Source: Nocardia exalbida NBRC 100660 (GTDB lineage: Bacteria > Actinomycetota > Actinomycetes > Mycobacteriales > Mycobacteriaceae). Taken from it: a stretch of DNA of 64,000 nucleotides. The stretch is from NCBI RefSeq assembly GCF_000308575.1, contig NZ_BAFZ01000007.1, positions 150,913 through 214,912 of the forward strand. Direction: 5' to 3'. Under the pieces are notes generated by a model. That model did not search any database, was not told the origin of the DNA, and saw nothing but the letters and a program-made list of their open reading frames with translations. Position 1 is the stretch's first letter. Each line of letters begins with the position of its first letter. The position numbers were made by a program, and so were the translations under genes. Below are positions 53,531 to 63,011 of this stretch, piece by piece.

Positions 53531-53991
53531 CCGGCTGTTCCGGGCCGGGAGACCTCGGTGAATTCCTCCGGGTCGAACGGCCCGGTCAGTCGGCGCGCGA
53601 GTTCCGGTTGGGCGTAGATCTCGGCGGTGCTGCGCCAGGCGATCAGATCGCGGGCGAACGGGATGAACAGTCCGGTATCAGCCCCTGCGATCAACTGATC
53701 CAGCAGTTCGGTCACTGCCTCGGTGCGACCGGTCTCGGGCAACCATTTCAGCCACGGGAGTTCTTCGGCGAAGACCTCCTCTGCGAGGGATCTGTTCGAC
53801 CGGGCGATGATGGCGAGAGTGCGGGCGAGCAGTCGCGTCGCCGTCTCCTTGGCCTCGAATCGCTCGGAGCGAGACAGCACCAGATTCTCCGCGTCCCGGC
53901 GCTCCAGGATGACGTCGGCGTCGTCCAATGCGGGAAACACCGACGTCTGTTTACGGATCAAGTCGCTGAACGGGAAGCTTTTCGAGGTCAC
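53527..53991 (-). CDS. Antitoxin-like partner protein
   Basis: A 154-residue protein. The N-terminal FPFSDLIRKQTSVFPALDDA and VILERRDAENLVLSRSERFE resemble the Phd/YefM-like DNA-binding part of long actinobacterial antitoxins. The C-terminal helices (LLDQLIAGADTGLFIPFARD) would bind the toxin. First gene of the pair, as usual for antitoxins. Confidence 0.66.
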   Translation of the reverse strand: MTSKSFPFSDLIRKQTSVFPALDDADVILERRDAENLVLSRSERFEAKETATRLLARTLAIIARSNRSLAEEVFAEELPWLKWLPETGRTEAVTELLDQLIAGADTGLFIPFARDLIAWRSTAEIYAQPELARRLTGPFDPEEFTEVSRPGTAG

Positions 53992-54109
53992 GGGACCATC
54001 TTACGCCTAGTTCTGAAGTAGTTCAGTTATCCGGAACCGATGGCAAATACGAGTTGCTGTGCAACTGTCGGAGCGCTGTCCGACTCGGCTCGCTGGGGCT
54101 CGCGCAACC

Positions 54110-55297
54110 TCAGCGGTTGGCGAGTTCGGCCAGCTGATAGGCGAGGCGGTGGCGGAAGGCGGGGATGCGGGAGACGGTGGTGAGGATCAGGTTGCGCGCT
54201 GTGCGGGCGGGGCGGCGGCGCAGGGTCGCCATCTTGGTCATGCGGTCGGTGAACGAGACGACGCCGAGGGCCACGGGGCGGCGGGTGGTCTCGTACTCGT
54301 CCAGCAGTGTGTCGGGCTCGCCCGCGAGGACTCGCGCCAGCAACGGGCCGAGGGTGGCGGCGTCCTGGATGCCGGTGTTCATGCCCTGCCCGCCCGCCGG
54401 GCTGTGCACGTGCGCGGCGTCGCCCGCGAGCAGGATGCGGCCGTTGCGGTAATGGTCGGCGACTCGGTGGTGCACGCGGAAGCGTGAACTCCACAGCACC
54501 TCGCGAACCCGCACCGCGCCGCCGGGGCCGCGGGCGTCCAGGAGGGCCTGGATCTGTTCCGCGGTCGAGTGCTCGGGCGCGGTTTCCAGGGTGGCGACCA
54601 CGCGGTAGCGGTTCGGCTCGGCCTCGTCGGGCAGCGGCGCGACCACGGTGACGCCCTCCGGTGAAAGGTGCAGGGCCACCTCGTCGCGCGCGATCGGCCA
54701 GTCCATCCGCACGTCGGCGAGAACGAAGGATTCCGGGTACGACGCGCCGGTGAATCCGATGCCCGCTTGCTCGCGGACGACGCTGTGCATGCCGTCGGTG
54801 CCGACCACGTAGTCGGCGCGGATGCTGCCGGCGGCGCCCGTGGCGTCGGTGTATTCCACCGTGACGCCGTCGCCATCCTGGGCGACCCGGCCGACCTGGT
54901 AGGGCCGCTGCACGTCACCGCCCGCCTTCCGCAGCCGCTTCAGCAGCACCGCCTCGGTGGTGTCCTGCGGCGTCATCAGGGTGTAGGGGTAGCGCGTCGG
55001 GAGACCGTCGAAGTCGATGGTGGCCAAGGTCTTGCCGCCGTCGTGGACGGTGAAGCGCGCGACGATGTCGCCCGCCGCGACCAACTCGTCGGCGATGCCG
55101 AGTTCCTCGAGCACCTCGAGCGTCCTGGCGTGCACGACCGCCGCGCGGGAGGTGTTCGCGCCTTCGCTCTGCCGGTCGAGCAGGACGAAATCCACACCCG
55201 CGTCGGCCAGCGTGATGGCGGCGGTCAGCCCGGCGGGTCCTGCGCCGACGATCACGATGGAAGTGGTGGCGGGCAGCGGGTTCGGTGTGGCGTTCAT
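54110..55297 (-). CDS. FAD-dependent aromatic-type monooxygenase
   Basis: A 395-residue class A flavin monooxygenase: VIVGAGPAGLTAAITLADAG (Rossmann), the mid-protein VVGTDGMHSVVREQAGIGF (DG motif), and LLAGDAAHVHSPAGGQGMNT (GD motif). This group includes PheA/TfdB- and tetracycline-hydroxylase-like enzymes. No thioredoxin-like C-terminal domain. GAGGAG precedes the ATG. It is divergent from a TetR gene, with four operator-like dyads between, so it is induced by that regulator's ligand; substrate unknown. Confidence 0.86.
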   Translation of the reverse strand: MNATPNPLPATTSIVIVGAGPAGLTAAITLADAGVDFVLLDRQSEGANTSRAAVVHARTLEVLEELGIADELVAAGDIVARFTVHDGGKTLATIDFDGLPTRYPYTLMTPQDTTEAVLLKRLRKAGGDVQRPYQVGRVAQDGDGVTVEYTDATGAAGSIRADYVVGTDGMHSVVREQAGIGFTGASYPESFVLADVRMDWPIARDEVALHLSPEGVTVVAPLPDEAEPNRYRVVATLETAPEHSTAEQIQALLDARGPGGAVRVREVLWSSRFRVHHRVADHYRNGRILLAGDAAHVHSPAGGQGMNTGIQDAATLGPLLARVLAGEPDTLLDEYETTRRPVALGVVSFTDRMTKMATLRRRPARTARNLILTTVSRIPAFRHRLAYQLAELANR

Positions 55298-55310
55298 CGG
55301 AACTCCTCAT

Positions 55311-55398
55311 GTCAACGTTTGTAGGCCAACGTTTGTTGGCATAACCGTAGTCCCGCTCGGGCTAGGAAGTCAACAGTTGTTGGCCTACACTTGTTGGC
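55311..55398. promoter_or_regulatory. Four 16-bp operator-like dyads between monooxygenase and TetR
   Basis: Copies at 55311-55326, 55325-55340, 55369-55384 and 55383-55398 share the pattern GYCWAC-N4-GTWGGC (for example GCCAACGTTTGTTGGC, a six-base-arm dyad). They form two pairs, each pair offset by 14 bases and overlapping by two. The last copy abuts the TetR ATG and contains TACACT, a TANNNT box at -13 to -8. Confidence 0.88.
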
Positions 55399-55986
55399 AT
55401 GACCGTAGATCCTGCTCGAGCCCCCGTTCGCCGCTCGGACGCGACGCGTGCGGCGATTCTGGACGCGGCCCGCGCACGGTTCGCCGCCGAGGGATTCCGC
55501 AAGGCGACCATTCGCGCCATCGCCGCCGACGCGGAAATCGACCCATCGATGGTCATGCGGTACTTCGGCAGCAAAGACGGACTCTTCGCGGCCGCGGTCG
55601 ACGTCCGGTTGGATCTGCCCGACCTCGGCTCCGCGCAGCCGGACAGCCTGGGCGAGCTGCTGGTGCGCCGCTTCTTCGAGATCTGGGAAGAGCAGCCGAA
55701 CAAGGAGGTGCTGCTGACGCTGCTGCGCTCATCGATCACCGACGAGGCGGTGGCCGACCGCGTCCGCGCCATCTTCGCCGAGCAGATCTTGCCCGCCGTC
55801 CTGCGTTTCGGCGATCCCGCCGACGCCCCCCGCCGTGGCGGCCTGATCGTCACCCAGATGCTCGGCCTCGCGTTGTGCCGCTACGTCCTGCGCCTGCCCC
55901 CGGTCGTCGCCCTGACCCGCGACCAGATCATCGCCGAGGTAGGCCCCACCCTCCAGCGCTACCTGACGTCGATCCCGGCCGATTGA
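55399..55986 (+). CDS. TetR-family transcriptional regulator
   Basis: A 195-residue TetR repressor with N-terminal ILDAARARFAAEGFRKATIR and recognition segment IDPSMVMRYFGSKDGLFAAA, and a C-terminal TetR_C-type domain (EQILPAVLRFGDPADAPRRG, QMLGLALCRYVLRLPPV). ATG 55399 has no ribosome site and follows the operators immediately, so its message is probably leaderless and its own promoter lies within the operators. It should repress itself and the monooxygenase. Confidence 0.9.
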   Translation: MTVDPARAPVRRSDATRAAILDAARARFAAEGFRKATIRAIAADAEIDPSMVMRYFGSKDGLFAAAVDVRLDLPDLGSAQPDSLGELLVRRFFEIWEEQPNKEVLLTLLRSSITDEAVADRVRAIFAEQILPAVLRFGDPADAPRRGGLIVTQMLGLALCRYVLRLPPVVALTRDQIIAEVGPTLQRYLTSIPAD

Positions 55987-56006
55987 AAGCGCGGTACGTT
56001 CGACTC

Positions 56007-56168
56007 ATGGCCGACCTCGATCCCCGCTACGCCGCGCCGCGGCGAGACGGCTACGCCCGCGTTCAGGACACCGGCACGAATACGATCGACGCGCGCCGCG
56101 CGGCTTTCGAAGACGCGGCCGAGCATGTGTTGCGGGTCAGCGGCGAACTGAACCGGCGACTGGTCTGA
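56007..56168 (+). CDS. Small hypothetical protein
   Basis: A 53-residue frame (MADLDPRYAAPRRDGYARVQ and, near its end, EHVLRVSGELNRRLV) 20 bases after the TetR gene. The composition is protein-like, with a probable C-terminal helix. It ends just before a strong terminator, which supports a transcript reaching this far. No family recognised. Confidence 0.4.
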   Translation: MADLDPRYAAPRRDGYARVQDTGTNTIDARRAAFEDAAEHVLRVSGELNRRLV

Positions 56169-56178
56169 GCGCAACGCG

Positions 56179-56215
56179 ATTCGGCCCGCAGGGCATGGTG
56201 CCGTGCGGGCCGAAT
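56179..56215. terminator. Stem-loop terminator
   Basis: ATTCGGCCCGCA / TGCGGGCCGAAT, 12-bp perfect outer stem with an inner GGCA-TGG-TGCC stem, between the TetR/small gene transcript and the convergent fadE26-fadE27 transcript. Confidence 0.85.
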
Positions 56216-56229
56216 GTGCTCGGGTGCGG

Positions 56230-57324
56230 TTACGTGGCCAGCAGCGCGCCGAGGGCGCGCAGGTGGTCGGTGCTCGCGCCGAGGGCGAACTCGTTGTGTT
56301 TGGCGGCGGTGAAGTAGTTGTGCGCGATGTGGTCGCGGTCGATGCCGACGCCGCCGTGCACGTGGACAACGGTGTGGGCGACGCGATGGCCCGCGTCGGC
56401 GGCCCAGAACTTGGCGGTGTGCACCGCCTCGGCGGCGGGCAGGTCCTCCGACAGCAACCACGCCGCCTGGGTGACCGCCAGGCGCAGGCCCTGCACGTCG
56501 ATGTAGGCGTCGGCGAGCCGTTGGGCGACGGCCTGGAAGCTGCCGACCGCCTTGCCGAACTGCTCGCGCTCCCTGGCGTACTCGGCGACCAGCTCGAGCG
56601 CCCGTTCCAGGGTGCCGAGCTGTAGGGCGCTCAGGCCGAGCCAGGCACGGGTGAGGATCCAGTCCAGGATCTCCGCCCCGTCGGCCACGGCGCCGATCAG
56701 TTCGGCGGGCGCATCGGTGAGCTCGACCGCGAACTCCGGGCTGCGGTCGACCACCTGTTGCGCGGTCACCGTCGCCGCCGCGGGATCGACCAGGAACACC
56801 GCGGTGGTTCCGGAGACCGTGGCGGGCACCAGGATCCGCTCGGCCCGGTTCGCGAAGGGCACGGTGGTCTTGGCGCCGGTCAGCCGCCAGCCGTCGCCGG
56901 TCTCGACCGCGCTCGTGGTCGGCGCGGCGGGTTCCCAGTTGCGCTCCTCGGCCAGCGCCACCGTGAGGATGACGCTGCCCGCGCCCGCCCGGGTCGCCAG
57001 ATCCTGTTGCGCCGCATCGCCGAATCGTGCCAGCGCACCCGCGCCGAGCACGATCGACCACAGGTACGGCACGGCCGCGAGGTGCTTGCCGAGCTCGCGC
57101 AGGACGGCGGTCTGCTCGAGCGAGCCGAGGTCGCTGCCGCCGACCGATTCGGGCAGCGCCGCCGCGAGCACGCCGGTCTCGGCCAGCGAACTCCACAGCG
57201 GCCGGTCGAATCGCTCTTCGGCGGTATCGAGTTCGCGCAACCGGTCCGCGGTGACCAATTTCCCGCACACCTCGCCGGTCAGCCGGCGGAGATCGAGTTG
57301 GGCTTCGGTGGGGGTGAAATCCAT
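56230..57324 (-). CDS. fadE27: Acyl-CoA dehydrogenase subunit FadE27 (ChsE5-type)
   Basis: A 364-residue acyl-CoA dehydrogenase beta-type subunit, with LPESVGGSDLGSLEQTAVLR, VAEYAREREQFGKAVGSFQA, VVHVHGGVGIDRDHIAHNYF. It has no acidic base in the usual place, as in mycobacterial heteromeric steroid dehydrogenases. It is co-transcribed with fadE26 (19-base gap), the same order as Rv3504-Rv3505, whose products form an alpha2beta2 enzyme that dehydrogenates C27 and C24 side-chain CoA esters. Confidence 0.88.
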   Translation of the reverse strand: MDFTPTEAQLDLRRLTGEVCGKLVTADRLRELDTAEERFDRPLWSSLAETGVLAAALPESVGGSDLGSLEQTAVLRELGKHLAAVPYLWSIVLGAGALARFGDAAQQDLATRAGAGSVILTVALAEERNWEPAAPTTSAVETGDGWRLTGAKTTVPFANRAERILVPATVSGTTAVFLVDPAAATVTAQQVVDRSPEFAVELTDAPAELIGAVADGAEILDWILTRAWLGLSALQLGTLERALELVAEYAREREQFGKAVGSFQAVAQRLADAYIDVQGLRLAVTQAAWLLSEDLPAAEAVHTAKFWAADAGHRVAHTVVHVHGGVGIDRDHIAHNYFTAAKHNEFALGASTDHLRALGALLAT

Positions 57325-57343
57325 GGTGGTCTCTCAGCTTTCG

Positions 57344-58537
<1,194 letters not shown>

Positions 58538-58643
58538 GGCAGAACCTCTTGGGGGATGGTCGGCCGACCGGGCTGGCGGAGTCGGCGGGGTGGGTGGGAC
58601 GAGTCTTCGTCGAATCGGGTTTCCCCGATCATTGCATATGGAC

Positions 58644-58657
58644 TGAAACATGTTCCA
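58644..58657. promoter_or_regulatory. KstR box between fadE26 and fdxD
   Basis: TGAAACATGTTCCA matches all fixed bases of TnnAACnnGTTnnA. It serves the divergent fadE26-fadE27 and fdxD transcripts, 107 and 88 bases from their starts. Confidence 0.9.
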
Positions 58658-58744
58658 GTATTGATACTGAATCCCCCCGATGACGCCCCGGTGGAGCGGA
58701 TCGGCTTGTTAGGCTTCGGCCAGAGTGGTGGTAAAGGAGTTGCC

Positions 58745-58933
58745 ATGAAGATCAGTGTCGATCCAGACCAGTGCGAAGCGAATGGAATCTGTGTCGGAAT
58801 CGCCCCCGACGTGTTCGAACTCGATGACGAGGACGTCCTGCACATCGCGAACGCGGACGTGCCCCCCGATCGGCTCGCCGATGTCGAGGACGCCGTCGCG
58901 CAATGTCCGAAGGCGGCGTTGCGGTTGCAGTGA
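58745..58933 (+). CDS. fdxD: Small ferredoxin FdxD, [3Fe-4S]-type
   Basis: A 62-residue ferredoxin: DQCEANGICVGIAPDVFELD and AQCPKAALRL give the Cys-x5-Cys ... Cys-Pro pattern of single [3Fe-4S] ferredoxins that serve P450s. The gene position matches Rv3503c (fdxD). It may feed CYP125 or another sterol oxidase. AAAGGAG site before the ATG; 18 bases separate its stop from the next KstR box. Confidence 0.9.
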   Translation: MKISVDPDQCEANGICVGIAPDVFELDDEDVLHIANADVPPDRLADVEDAVAQCPKAALRLQ

Positions 58934-58951
58934 GCGATGCTTGCCGTAAGT

Positions 58952-58965
58952 TGGAACACGTTCTA
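58952..58965. promoter_or_regulatory. KstR box in front of hsd4A
   Basis: TGGAACACGTTCTA, full consensus match, 11 bases before the hsd4A GTG. TAGAGT (58964-58969) is a TANNNT box at -13 to -8 of that start. Confidence 0.9.
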
Positions 58966-58976
58966 GAGTCGGCCGC

Positions 58977-59879
58977 GTGAGCAATGATCTGAGCCTTGCG
59001 GGCCGTGTAGCGATCGTGACCGGCGGCGGCGCCGGACTTGGGCGGGCCGAAGCGCTCGCGCTGGCCGGAGCCGGTGCGTCGGTGGTGGTCAACGACCTCG
59101 CGGAGTCGGAGGCGGTCGCGAGCACGCTCGGTTCGATCCGGGCGCTGGGCGCCAAGGCGGAGTTCGTCGCGGGCAGCATCGCCGAGCGCGCGACCGCCGA
59201 CGCGCTGATCCGCACCGCCGAGGAGTCGTTCGGATCGGTCGACATCGTGGTCAACAACGCGGGCATCACCCGCGACCGGATGCTGTTCAACATGTCCGAC
59301 GAGGACTTCGACGCGGTGCTCGCGGTGCATCTGCGCGGCCACTTCCTGCTCTCGCGCAATGCCGCCGCCTATTGGCGCGGCAAGTCGAAGCAGGCGGGCG
59401 CGCCGGTCTACGGCAGGCTGATCAATACCTCCTCGGAGGCCGGATTGCTCGGCCCGGAGGGGCAGGCCAACTACGGTGCCGCGAAGGCGGGCATCACCGC
59501 GCTGACTCTCTCGGCCGCGCGGGCCCTGTCGCGCTTCGGTGTGCGCGCCAACGCGATCGCGCCGCGGGCGCGCACCGCGATGACCGAGGCGGTGTTCAGC
59601 CCGGCCCCGGAGGGCGAGGCCGACCCGCTGTCACCCGATCACGTGGCCCGGCTGGTCGCCTACCTTGCCTCGCCTGCGGCCGAGGCGGTCAATGGACAGC
59701 TGTTCGTCGTCTACGGGGGAATGGTGGCGCTCATGGCGGCGCCGGTTGTCGAACGCCGGTTCGACGCGGCCGCGGGGGAGTGGTCGGCCAAGGATCTGGC
59801 CGACACGCTGGGCGGCTACTTCGCCGATCGCCCGGATGGGCGCACCTTCTCGGCGTCTTCGCTGGCAGAGCTGGGGTGA
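58977..59879 (+). CDS. hsd4A: Steroid side-chain hydroxyacyl-CoA dehydrogenase Hsd4A
   Basis: A 300-residue SDR of the MFE-2 type: VAIVTGGGAGLGRAEALALA, IVVNNAGITRDRMLFNMSDE, INTSSEAGLLG and NYGAAKAGI. Corresponds by place and sequence to Rv3502c (Hsd4A), which oxidises the C22 or C24 hydroxyacyl-CoA of the side chain. The C-terminal 70 residues (VYGGMVALMAAPVVERRFDA and on) are an extension found in this subfamily. The GTG start has no ribosome site and follows a KstR box. Confidence 0.9.
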   Translation: MSNDLSLAGRVAIVTGGGAGLGRAEALALAGAGASVVVNDLAESEAVASTLGSIRALGAKAEFVAGSIAERATADALIRTAEESFGSVDIVVNNAGITRDRMLFNMSDEDFDAVLAVHLRGHFLLSRNAAAYWRGKSKQAGAPVYGRLINTSSEAGLLGPEGQANYGAAKAGITALTLSAARALSRFGVRANAIAPRARTAMTEAVFSPAPEGEADPLSPDHVARLVAYLASPAAEAVNGQLFVVYGGMVALMAAPVVERRFDAAAGEWSAKDLADTLGGYFADRPDGRTFSASSLAELG

Positions 59880-60171
59880 GCCGCGGAGGCTCGCCGCGGA
59901 CCCGCTACTGATCAGTTGTCCAACTGTTGATCATGGGATCGGCGCTTGGTAGACATAGGGACGGGTTATGTCCTACCTCACAAAGGTGGGATCATCACCC
60001 GATGACACCGGTTCCAAATTTATATGCCGACTTTTCGGGAAATTGCACTTCAAAAGTATGAAAAGTGCTACCGGCAACACGGTGAACGTGTTCTAATCGT
60101 TCCGGCGGTGCGGCCACGGTGGAGATTCGCGCCGTGGGCTGTGTACGCCGGTTGAGCAAGGAGGATCGTGG
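59880..60171. other. mce4 upstream region with several dyads
   Basis: This 292-base region is more AT-rich than its surroundings. It contains TGATCAGTTG / CAACTGTTGATCA (59909-59933), likely the hsd4A terminator; GACATA / TATGTC (59952-59972); GCACTT / AAGTGC (60045-60068); and the KstR-like box at 60082. No gene is seen in it. Confidence 0.6.
60082..60095 (+). promoter_or_regulatory. KstR-like box upstream of mce4
   Basis: GTGAACGTGTTCTA matches the KstR consensus except for the first base (G for T), 76 bases before yrbE4A. KstR is known to control mce4 in related genera. Confidence 0.7.
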
Positions 60172-60936
60172 ATGAACGAGGTCCTTGCCGTGCCGTTGCG
60201 GGCCGTCGGTGGATTCTTCGAACTCACCGCTGATGTCGCACGCGCCAGCGTGCGCAGGCCCTTTCAATGGCGGGAGTTCATCGACCAGTCCTGGTTCATC
60301 GCGCGAGTTTCGATCGTGCCGACATTGCTGGTGGCCATTCCGTTCACCGTTCTGGTCAGCTTCACGTTGAACATTCTGTTGCGGGAGATCGGCGCGGCCG
60401 ACCTCAGCGGGGCGGGCGCGGCATTCGGCGCGGTCACCCAGGTGGGGCCGATCGTCACCGTGCTCATCGTCGCGGGGGCGGGCGCCACCGCGATCTGCGC
60501 CGACCTGGGCGCGCGCACCATTCGCGAGGAAATCGACGCCATGCGGGTGCTGGGCATCAATCCGGTACAGCGCTTGGTGGTGCCCCGGGTGCTCGCGTCG
60601 ATGTTCGTCGCGCTGATGCTCAACAGCCTGGTGTGCACCATCGGCATCGTCGGCGGATTTCTGTTCTCGGTGTATCTGCAAGATGTGAACCCCGGCGCGT
60701 TCGTCAATGGCATCACGCTGCTCACCCATCTGCCCGAGCTGATCATTTCGGAGGTGAAAGCCGGATTGTTCGGGCTGATCGCCGGACTGGTCGCCTGCTA
60801 TCTGGGCTTGAATGTCAAAGGCGGACCCAAGAGTGTCGGTGATGCGGTGAATCAGACCGTAGTCTTCGCTTTTATGGCCCTGTTCGTGGTGAACGTGGTG
60901 GTCACCGCCGTCGGCATCAAGTTCACGGCGCGGTGA
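60172..60936 (+). CDS. yrbE4A: Mce4 permease YrbE4A
   Basis: A 254-residue MlaE-family permease with about five membrane segments (FIARVSIVPTLLVAIPFTVL, then LVCTIGIVGGFLFSVYLQ) and the coupling motif EEIDAMRVLGINPVQRLVVP. With YrbE4B it forms the membrane channel of the Mce4 sterol importer, powered by an MceG-type ATPase encoded elsewhere. A strong AAGGAGG site precedes the ATG. Confidence 0.94.
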   Translation: MNEVLAVPLRAVGGFFELTADVARASVRRPFQWREFIDQSWFIARVSIVPTLLVAIPFTVLVSFTLNILLREIGAADLSGAGAAFGAVTQVGPIVTVLIVAGAGATAICADLGARTIREEIDAMRVLGINPVQRLVVPRVLASMFVALMLNSLVCTIGIVGGFLFSVYLQDVNPGAFVNGITLLTHLPELIISEVKAGLFGLIAGLVACYLGLNVKGGPKSVGDAVNQTVVFAFMALFVVNVVVTAVGIKFTAR

Positions 60937-60940
60937 CGCG

Positions 60941-61792
60941 ATGGCCTTTGTAATCCAATCCCGCTTTCCCCGCACGGTCCGGCGAATGCGCAGGATGTCG
61001 GACTCGCTCGATTCGGTCGGCAAGCACGCGGTGTTCTATGCCCAGGCGCTCGGGTCCTTGCCGCGCGCGCTGGTGCACTACCGCACCGAGACCATCCGGC
61101 TGATCGCCGAGATCAGCATGGGTACCGGCGCGCTGGCGGTGATCGGCGGCACGGTGGTGATCGTCGGGTTCCTCACCCTGTTCGCGGGCGGCACCATCGC
61201 CGTGCAGGGCTACAGCTCACTGGGCAATATCGGCGTCGAGGCGCTGACCGGCTTCTTCGCGGCCTTCATCAACGTCCGCATCGCGGCGCCGGTGATCTCC
61301 GGCATCGGCCTGGCGGCCACCATCGGGGCGGGCTCGACCGCGCAATTGGGCGCGATGCGGGTCGCCGAGGAGATCGACGCGCTGGAGTCGATGGCGATCC
61401 GGCCGGTGCCCTACCTGGTCGGCACCCGCGTGCTGGCCGGGATGATCGCGATCGTCCCGCTCTACGCGCTCGCGGTGATCGCGTCGTTCCTGGCCAGCCG
61501 GTTCGCCACGGTCGTCATCTACGGCCAGTCGGCGGGCGTCTACGACCACTACTTCTCCACGTTCCTCATCCCGACCGACATCCTGTGGTCGTTCGCCCAG
61601 GCGATTCTCATGTCCTTGGCGATCATGATGATCCACACCTACTACGGCTACAACGCCGCGGGCGGCCCGGTCGGCGTGGGTGTCGCGGTGGGCAACGCGG
61701 TGCGGACCTCACTGGTCGCGGTCGTCACGGTGACCTTGCTGGTCTCGCTGGCCATCTACGGCACCTCCGGCAACTTCCACCTCTCCGGATAG
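60941..61792 (+). CDS. yrbE4B: Mce4 permease YrbE4B
   Basis: A 283-residue MlaE-family permease; motif EEIDALESMAIRPVPYLVGT and several hydrophobic spans (GALAVIGGTVVIVGFLTLFA). It lies four bases after yrbE4A. Partner of YrbE4A in the sterol importer. Confidence 0.94.
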   Translation: MAFVIQSRFPRTVRRMRRMSDSLDSVGKHAVFYAQALGSLPRALVHYRTETIRLIAEISMGTGALAVIGGTVVIVGFLTLFAGGTIAVQGYSSLGNIGVEALTGFFAAFINVRIAAPVISGIGLAATIGAGSTAQLGAMRVAEEIDALESMAIRPVPYLVGTRVLAGMIAIVPLYALAVIASFLASRFATVVIYGQSAGVYDHYFSTFLIPTDILWSFAQAILMSLAIMMIHTYYGYNAAGGPVGVGVAVGNAVRTSLVAVVTVTLLVSLAIYGTSGNFHLSG

Positions 61793-61796
61793 CGAC

Positions 61797-63011
61797 ATGG
61801 CGGAATCGAAGCAAACGGAAAGCCGCCTGGGGCGGGCGCTGCGCGGCGGGCTCGGCCTGAAACTGGCCGGTATCACGATGGTGCTCGCGCTGGTCGCGAT
61901 CTTCGCGGTCGCGATGATCATGTTCGTCGGCGGGTTCACGCCCACGGCCACCGTGACGGTGGACGCGCCGCGCAGCGGCCTGGTCCTTGACCCGGACGCC
62001 AAGGTGAAGGTGCGCGGGGTGGAGATCGGCCGCGTCGCGTCCGTCGACCACACCACCGAGGGCGCGAGGCTGAAACTGGCCCTCGACCCGGACCTGTTGA
62101 AACTGGTCCCCTCCAACGCGGACGTCGACATCCGGTCGACCACGGTGTTCGGCGCGAAGTACATCAACTTCATCGTTCCGCAGCAGCCGTCGTCCACCCC
62201 GCTGCGGCCGGGCGCGACCGTGACCGCGCAGCGGGTGACCGTCGAGTTCAACACCCTGTTCCAGCACCTGTCGGACGTGCTGGCCAAGATCGAGCCGGAG
62301 AAGCTGAACGCCACCCTGTCCGCGCTGGGTACGGCGCTGCAGGGCCGCGGGCAGAAACTCGGTGACCTGCTCACGCAGAGCGACGCCTACCTGCGCGACA
62401 TCAACCCGTATCTGCCGACGCTGCGACAGGATCTGGCGAAGACCGGCGAGGTCACCGACCTGTACGCGGACACGGTGAACGACCTGCTGCGCACGGTGGA
62501 CAACTTCACCGTCACCAGCAAGACCCTGGCCCAGGAGCAGGACAGCCTGGACAACGTTCTGGTGAACCTCACCGGCCTGGCCGACACCACCGGCTCGGTC
62601 TTGCGCGACAACGAGAATCAGCTCGGCACCGCGCTGGATCTGCTGCGCCCGACCACCGGGCTGCTCGACGAGTACGCGCCCGCGCTGTACTGCCTCATCG
62701 GCGGCCTCGGCAAGGCGCTGCCCCTGGGTGAGGCGGTCTTCGGCGGGTTGCAGGAAGGCGTCGCGCTGAACACCGGCTTCATGTACGGCGCGAAGCCGTA
62801 TACCTACCCGGAGGATCTGCCCAAGGTCAACGCGACCGGCGGCCCGCAATGCGGGGGCATCCTGGACCGGGTGCCGGGCAGCCACTCGGACTATGTCGTC
62901 ACCGATACCTCGGAAGGCCACGTGTACACACCGTCGACGACGCTGAGTGTGAACCCGCCGAAGATCTTCCAGCTCCTGTTCGCCGGACTACCGGGGGTGC
63001 CGCGCCCGTGA
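61797..63011 (+). CDS. mce4A: Mce-family substrate-binding protein Mce4A
   Basis: A 404-residue protein with an N-terminal membrane anchor (LKLAGITMVLALVAIFAVAM), an MCE domain (TATVTVDAPRSGLVLDPDAK, VKVRGVEIGRVASV), and a long helical region (GKTL-type repeats DVLAKIEPEKLNATLSALGT). It is part of the hexameric Mce4 tunnel that brings sterols across the periplasm. Starts four bases after yrbE4B and overlaps mce4B (GTGA). Confidence 0.93.
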   Translation: MAESKQTESRLGRALRGGLGLKLAGITMVLALVAIFAVAMIMFVGGFTPTATVTVDAPRSGLVLDPDAKVKVRGVEIGRVASVDHTTEGARLKLALDPDLLKLVPSNADVDIRSTTVFGAKYINFIVPQQPSSTPLRPGATVTAQRVTVEFNTLFQHLSDVLAKIEPEKLNATLSALGTALQGRGQKLGDLLTQSDAYLRDINPYLPTLRQDLAKTGEVTDLYADTVNDLLRTVDNFTVTSKTLAQEQDSLDNVLVNLTGLADTTGSVLRDNENQLGTALDLLRPTTGLLDEYAPALYCLIGGLGKALPLGEAVFGGLQEGVALNTGFMYGAKPYTYPEDLPKVNATGGPQCGGILDRVPGSHSDYVVTDTSEGHVYTPSTTLSVNPPKIFQLLFAGLPGVPRP

